DNA of 17,402 nucleotides from Elioraea sp964533585 (GTDB lineage Bacteria > Pseudomonadota > Alphaproteobacteria > Acetobacterales > Acetobacteraceae), in the NCBI GenBank assembly GCA_964533585.1, contig CAZHMM010000084.1:1-17402 (forward strand). Direction: 5' to 3'. Below are positions 13,972-17,402 of this stretch, in pieces (positions within the stretch are counted from its first letter, which is position 1; every line of letters starts with the position of its first letter). The translations under genes were made by a program, and so were the position numbers. The notes beneath the pieces were generated by a model. The model searched no databases and was not told the DNA's origin. It was given only the letters and a program-made list of their open reading frames with translations.

Positions 13972-15245
13972 AAGATCTCCACCAGCGTCAGCGAGAGTGC
14001 GGGCACGTAGGTGACCAGCATGAGCAGCAGGATCAGCACGGAGATGAACCAGACATTGATCCGTGTGACGCTCCAGACATCGGCCCTGGCGATCGAGCAG
14101 GCGGTCATCAGCACGCTCGCGACCGGCGGGGTCTGCTGACCGATCGCGAGGTTCAGCGTGACGATCAGGCCGAAATGCACCGGGTCGATCCCGACCGCGC
14201 GGGCGATCGGCAGCACGATCGGCACGATCAGGATGATCGCCGCGGCGCCGTGCAGGAAGAACCCGAGCACGAAGAACAGCAGGTTCAGCAGCGCGAGCAC
14301 GAAGTAGCGGTTCTGCGTCAGCCCGATGATCGCCTCGGTCAACATCTGCGGCACGCGCGCCTGGGTGAGATACTGGCCGAGCAGGGCCGAGGTCGCGACC
14401 AGCAGCATCACCACCGCGGTCTGGATCGCGCCGTCCTTCATCGCGGTGTAGAGCTCGCGCAGCCCGAGATCGCGATAGATCAGCGCGCCGATCAGCAGGG
14501 CGGCGGCGACCGCGAGCCCCGCGCCCTCGGTCGCGGTGACGAAACCGCCGAAGATGCCGCCCAGGATGATGAAGGGCAGCGTCAGCGCCCAGGCTGCCTC
14601 CTTGAGGGTGGTCCAGACGCGGCAGAGCCCGAACACCTGCTCGACCGGGAAGTTCAGCCGCACCGCGAACCACCAGGCGAGCCCCATGAGCATGAAACCG
14701 CCGAGGATGCCCGGCACGATCCCCGCGACGAAGAGCTGCACCACCGAGGTGTCGGCCATCACCGCGTAGAGGATCATCGGGATCGATGGAGGAATGATGA
14801 TCGCGAGCGAGGCGGAGGACGAGGTGACGGCGGCGGCGAACTCCTTGGAGTAGCCGCGGTTCTTCATCGCCGGGATCAGGATCGAGCCGAGGGCGGCGAC
14901 ATCCGCCACCGCCGAGCCCGAGATCTCGGCGAAGAACATCGAGGCGGCGATGTTCACCATCGCGAGCCCGCCGCGCACGAAGCCGACGAGCGCGGAGGTG
15001 AAGGCGATCAGCCGGCGCGAGATGCCGGAGGTGTTCATGATCGCCCCGGCGAGCGTGAACAGCGGGATCGCCAGCAGCGGGAAGTTGCGCGAGCCCTCGT
15101 AGAGCGTGACCGCGCTCATGATCAGGTCGTCGAAGCCGTGCGCGTACCAGAGCCCGCCCATCGCGACGATGCCGAGCGCCACCGCGATCGGCACGTTGAC
15201 CAGCACCAGCAGCAGCATCGCGCCGAGCATGACGAGCGTGGTCAT
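13962..15245 (-). CDS. dctM: TRAP transporter large permease (DctM/SiaM family)
   Basis: The 427-residue ion-coupled permease of a tripartite TRAP transporter has about eleven to twelve membrane helices. Family signatures: ISGSAVADVAALGSILIPAM, TSSSASLAIIIPPSIPMILY, and in the second half GFVTATEGAGLAVAAALLIG and GQQTPPVASVLM. It moves a carboxylate or similar solute with Na+ or H+ after delivery by the periplasmic DctP protein. The ATG overlaps the dctQ TGA (ATGA). Third gene of a dctP-dctQ-dctM operon. A longer open frame to 15791 overlaps dctQ and is rejected as a shadow. The gene ends in a 10-bp convergent overlap with the regulator gene. The symbol is the generic family name; the substrate is unknown. 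Confidence 0.95.
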   Translation of the reverse strand: MTTLVMLGAMLLLVLVNVPIAVALGIVAMGGLWYAHGFDDLIMSAVTLYEGSRNFPLLAIPLFTLAGAIMNTSGISRRLIAFTSALVGFVRGGLAMVNIAASMFFAEISGSAVADVAALGSILIPAMKNRGYSKEFAAAVTSSSASLAIIIPPSIPMILYAVMADTSVVQLFVAGIVPGILGGFMLMGLAWWFAVRLNFPVEQVFGLCRVWTTLKEAAWALTLPFIILGGIFGGFVTATEGAGLAVAAALLIGALIYRDLGLRELYTAMKDGAIQTAVVMLLVATSALLGQYLTQARVPQMLTEAIIGLTQNRYFVLALLNLLFFVLGFFLHGAAAIILIVPIVLPIARAVGIDPVHFGLIVTLNLAIGQQTPPVASVLMTACSIARADVWSVTRINVWFISVLILLLMLVTYVPALSLTLVEIFYR

Positions 15246-15769
15246 GGCCGGCGCTCCTCGAAGTAGCGCTCGGGGTCGATGCCCGCCGCGCCGCGCCAAG
15301 CCTCGCCGAGCCGTTCGGGGAAGGTCAGCAGCTCGGCGATGATGAACAGCACCGCCCCGATCGGGATCACCGACTGGGTGAACGACACCGGCACCCAGGG
15401 CAGCGAGATCAGGTGATCGCCTTCGAGGATGATGATCACCTGGAGACCGAACCAGCCGACGAGGGCGAAGAAGCCGATCACCAGGATCTCGCCGCCGATC
15501 AGCAGCCCGACCCTGGGCCCGCGTGAGAGAGCGGTCACGATCGAGGGCACGCCCAGATGCGCGCGGTTCAGCGCCGCCAGCGCCGCGCCGTAGAAGGTCA
15601 GCCACGCGAGCATGATCGAGGCGACCTCGTCGTACCAGATCAGCGGAGCGCCGAACTTGCGCAGCACCACCGCGGCGCAGACCAGCAGCGCCAGCATCGC
15701 GACCTGGAGCACGCAGAACGCGGTCAGCACCTGTTCGAGCAGGCGGCGCGGGCCGGCGAGCGACGTCAT
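15242..15769 (-). CDS. dctQ: TRAP transporter small permease (DctQ family)
   Basis: The 175-residue protein has four hydrophobic segments (roughly 15-37, 45-68, 88-112 and 128-148), the standard DctQ topology. WYDEVASIMLAWLTFYGAALA in the second helix region is the usual family match, with NRAHLGVPSI after it. The protein pairs with DctM to form the membrane unit. It lies between dctP (64-base gap) and dctM (ATGA overlap). The acidic/basic C-terminal tail is cytoplasmic by family topology. Start at ATG 15767-15769, with a weak ribosome site. Confidence 0.9.
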   Translation of the reverse strand: MTSLAGPRRLLEQVLTAFCVLQVAMLALLVCAAVVLRKFGAPLIWYDEVASIMLAWLTFYGAALAALNRAHLGVPSIVTALSRGPRVGLLIGGEILVIGFFALVGWFGLQVIIILEGDHLISLPWVPVSFTQSVIPIGAVLFIIAELLTFPERLGEAWRGAAGIDPERYFEERRP

Positions 15770-15833
15770 TGCCGAGGACTCGGGACGGCATGGGTGCCGC
15801 CCCGCGCCATCGCGCCCTGCACGCGCGGGCGGA

Positions 15834-16826
15834 TCAGCAGCCGTTCGCCAGCGCCAGCGCGCGCTCGATCAGCGCCGCACCACCGGGAACCTCGGCAGCG
15901 AACTGGTCGTAGACCGGCTTGCTCGCGGCGACGAAGGCCTCGCGGTCGGACTGGTTGAACTGCATGCCCGCCGCGATCAGCTTGTCGCGCACCTCGTTCT
16001 CCAGCCGTTCGGCAAGCGCGTAGGTCCACTCCTGCACGGCGGCCGCCTCCTCGAGGATCGCACGCTGCACCGCCTCCGGATAGCCGCGGAACCTGCGCAG
16101 CGACGCGGTCGGGAAGGACGGCGTGTAGATGTGCCGCGTCTCGGTCAGATAGCGCTGCACCTCCTGGAACTTGCCGGCATCGACATTGACGTAGGGGTTC
16201 TCCTGCCCGTCCATCACGCCTGTCTGGAGGGCGACGAACACTTCGGCGAACGGCAGCGGCGAGGGGGAAGCGCCGTAGGCCTGGAACATCTTCACGCGCC
16301 ACACGCCCTGCGGCACGCGGATCTTGAGCCCGCGCAGATCCGCCGGCGTGACGATCGGGCGGACGTTGTTGGTGATGTGGCGGAAGCCGTTCTCCCAGAT
16401 GCCGATGATCTTGTAGCCTCGCGCCTCGACCTTAGGCGCGAGGATCGGCCAGACGATCTCGCGCGCGATGCACTTCATGTGCGCGCGGTCCTTGACCAGG
16501 TAGGGCAGGTCGAACATGCCGAACTCGGGCGTGACCGACGACATGATGGTCGAGGGCTGCGACATGTCCTGGGTGCCGAGGCGGAGCTTCTGGAGCATCT
16601 CGCCATCGCTGCCGAGCTGGCTTGAGTGATAGAGCACGATCCGGCCGTAGCTGCCGATGCGCGCGTTGACGCGATTGATGAACTCCTCGGAGGAGTAGTA
16701 CTGCACGTTGCCCGGCGGGCTGGTCGTGCCGTACTGGATCTCGACGTTCTGGGCCGTGACCGGGCTCGTCAGCATCCCGGCCAGCAGCATCGCGGCGAGC
16801 ACGCCACCCGGCGCCTGAGTGCGCAT
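15834..16826 (-). CDS. dctP: TRAP transporter periplasmic solute-binding protein (DctP family)
   Basis: This is a 330-residue precursor with a signal peptide (cleavage likely after VTA near residue 25). LRGLKIRVPQGVWRVKMF contains the Arg that in the family makes the salt bridge to the ligand carboxylate. LPFAEVFVALQTGVMDGQEN is the classical DctP block. It collects the solute in the periplasm for DctQM. The ATG has an excellent GGGAGGAG (16832-16839) five bases upstream, expected for an abundant binding protein. First gene of its operon. The ligand cannot be read from the motifs; any organic acid, including one linked to the neighbouring methylglycine pathway, is possible. Confidence 0.94.
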   Translation of the reverse strand: MRTQAPGGVLAAMLLAGMLTSPVTAQNVEIQYGTTSPPGNVQYYSSEEFINRVNARIGSYGRIVLYHSSQLGSDGEMLQKLRLGTQDMSQPSTIMSSVTPEFGMFDLPYLVKDRAHMKCIAREIVWPILAPKVEARGYKIIGIWENGFRHITNNVRPIVTPADLRGLKIRVPQGVWRVKMFQAYGASPSPLPFAEVFVALQTGVMDGQENPYVNVDAGKFQEVQRYLTETRHIYTPSFPTASLRRFRGYPEAVQRAILEEAAAVQEWTYALAERLENEVRDKLIAAGMQFNQSDREAFVAASKPVYDQFAAEVPGGAALIERALALANGC

Positions 16827-16952
16827 GTTTGCTCCTCCCTGCGTTCGTTGGCGACCGCCCCTGTCGGATCGGTCACCCGTGCGAGCGTGGCAAGGATCGC
16901 CCGCTCGCGCAACATCGGCGGCTCACGCGCGGCCGCCGGGCGTCGCGCAAGG

Positions 16953-17402
16953 TCAGATTTCGACGCAGAGATCGAGGCCCGTGTTCGTCATCGTGCCTCC
17001 GCCGAGCGATTCCGCCTGATAGTTCTGATAGTAGAAGCGCCAGGAGTTGCCGGTGCGAATCCCGATGACGGTCGCACGGTAGTCCTCCCCGCCGATCGGG
17101 GCGCGCTTGTAGTCGGTCTTGATCAGCCGGTTCGCCGGAGGCGGGCCGCCGAATGCCGCGGTGAGCGAGTTGGTGATCGCGTTCTGGTCGGTCAGCGTGG
17201 TCAGCGGATCGACGAAATTGCTATGCGCGACCGACGGGTTCGGTCCGTTATCCGAATAGACAAAGGTGCAGCCGTTCAGCGTCGGCGTGAAGAAGTAGTC
17301 GGCATTGATGCCCAGCCGACCGCAATAGGACTTGCCGCTGCCCCAAGGCAGGAAATAGGCATTGATCGGCCGCGTGTACCGGCCGATGTTGCGCTGGTTC
17401 AG
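16953..17402 (-). CDS. Unrecognised protein, C-terminal 149 codons; CNF1-like Cys-x14-His motif
   Basis: A minus-strand reading frame is open from the window edge (17402) to a TGA at 16953-16955, and its N-terminus lies outside the window. I do not recognise a named family. Visible features, numbered from the edge: an aromatic-rich start (INAYFLPWGSG, 13-23), then LNGCTF with C45, followed by H60 in SVAHSNF. C45 and H60 are 15 residues apart, the same distance as the catalytic Cys866-His881 pair of CNF1-type glutamine deamidases, whose Cys also sits in an S/N-G-C turn. The C-terminus is beta-like (RATVIGIRTG, SWRFYYQNYQ). By hand count 23 of 149 codons end in A or T. It could be a secreted effector or toxin domain, a papain-fold hydrolase, or an unrelated protein with a chance motif. 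The frame is solid; the function is a hypothesis only. Confidence 0.75.
   Translation of the reverse strand: MNQRNIGRYTRPINAYFLPWGSGKSYCGRLGINADYFFTPTLNGCTFVYSDNGPNPSVAHSNFVDPLTTLTDQNAITNSLTAAFGGPPPANRLIKTDYKRAPIGGEDYRATVIGIRTGNSWRFYYQNYQAESLGGGTMTNTGLDLCVEI

Noticed and set aside
13476..15266. A 596-codon plus-strand frame over the regulator end and dctM
   Set aside because: Low-complexity Asp/Arg/His/Gln-rich translation, antisense to clear TRAP genes.
16917..16937. GGCGGC/GCCGCC hairpin as terminator of the right-edge gene
   Set aside because: The stem is only 6 bp with a 9-nt loop and no T-tract, which is easily expected by chance in DNA this GC-rich.
1..17402. CRISPR arrays, insertion sequences, rRNA or phage genes
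   Set aside because: No regularly spaced repeats, transposase or integrase frames, or rRNA-like sequence was found by reading both strands.

Overview
The window looks like chromosomal DNA of a high-GC alphaproteobacterium, probably Rhodospirillales/Acetobacteraceae-like. The reasons are the very GC-rich third codon positions, tightly packed genes with ATGA/GTGA start-stop overlaps, and the typical heterotetrameric soxBDAG operon beside a GATase1/AraC regulator and a TRAP transporter. The taxonomic call is an inference from gene content; no rRNA is present. No stretch longer than 300 bases lacks a gene.

Left part (1-2710). A minus-strand three-gene lipid operon runs CDP-alcohol phosphatidyltransferase > CdsA-like CTP:phosphatidate cytidylyltransferase > PlsC-like acyltransferase (cut by the window edge), with overlapping start and stop codons. 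Both the transferase and the cytidylyltransferase carry Asp-to-Asn changes in their signature motifs, and the pair resembles E. coli YnbA/YnbB more than housekeeping PgsA/CdsA. A divergent plus-strand gene encodes an unrecognised protein with two C-terminal membrane helices.

Middle-left (2707-5293). A minus-strand SLC13/DASS-type permease converges on the unknown gene, and their stops share the tetramer CTAG. Its apparent leader carries an in-frame TGA. On the plus strand, mnmA (tRNA 2-thiouridylase) is followed by an elongator tRNA-Met(CAT). The best tRNA promoter lies inside the 3' end of mnmA.

Centre (5302-12865, minus strand). soxB-soxD-soxA-soxG encode a complete heterotetrameric sarcosine oxidase. 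They run directly into a polar amino acid ABC importer with a binding protein and two permeases but no ATPase. The arrangement suggests uptake of an N-methylated glycine (sarcosine or relative), its oxidative demethylation to glycine and 5,10-methylene-THF, and control by the divergent GlxA/GbdR/SouR-like regulator (12928-13971). Two similar hairpins flank the binding-protein gene.

Right part (13962-17402, minus strand). A three-gene TRAP operon (dctP-dctQ-dctM) converges on the regulator gene with a 10-base stop overlap. At the extreme right is the C-terminal 149 codons of an unrecognised protein. It carries an LNGCT motif with a Cys-x14-His spacing like the catalytic dyad of CNF1-type deamidases. 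I consider this the most novel item in the window.
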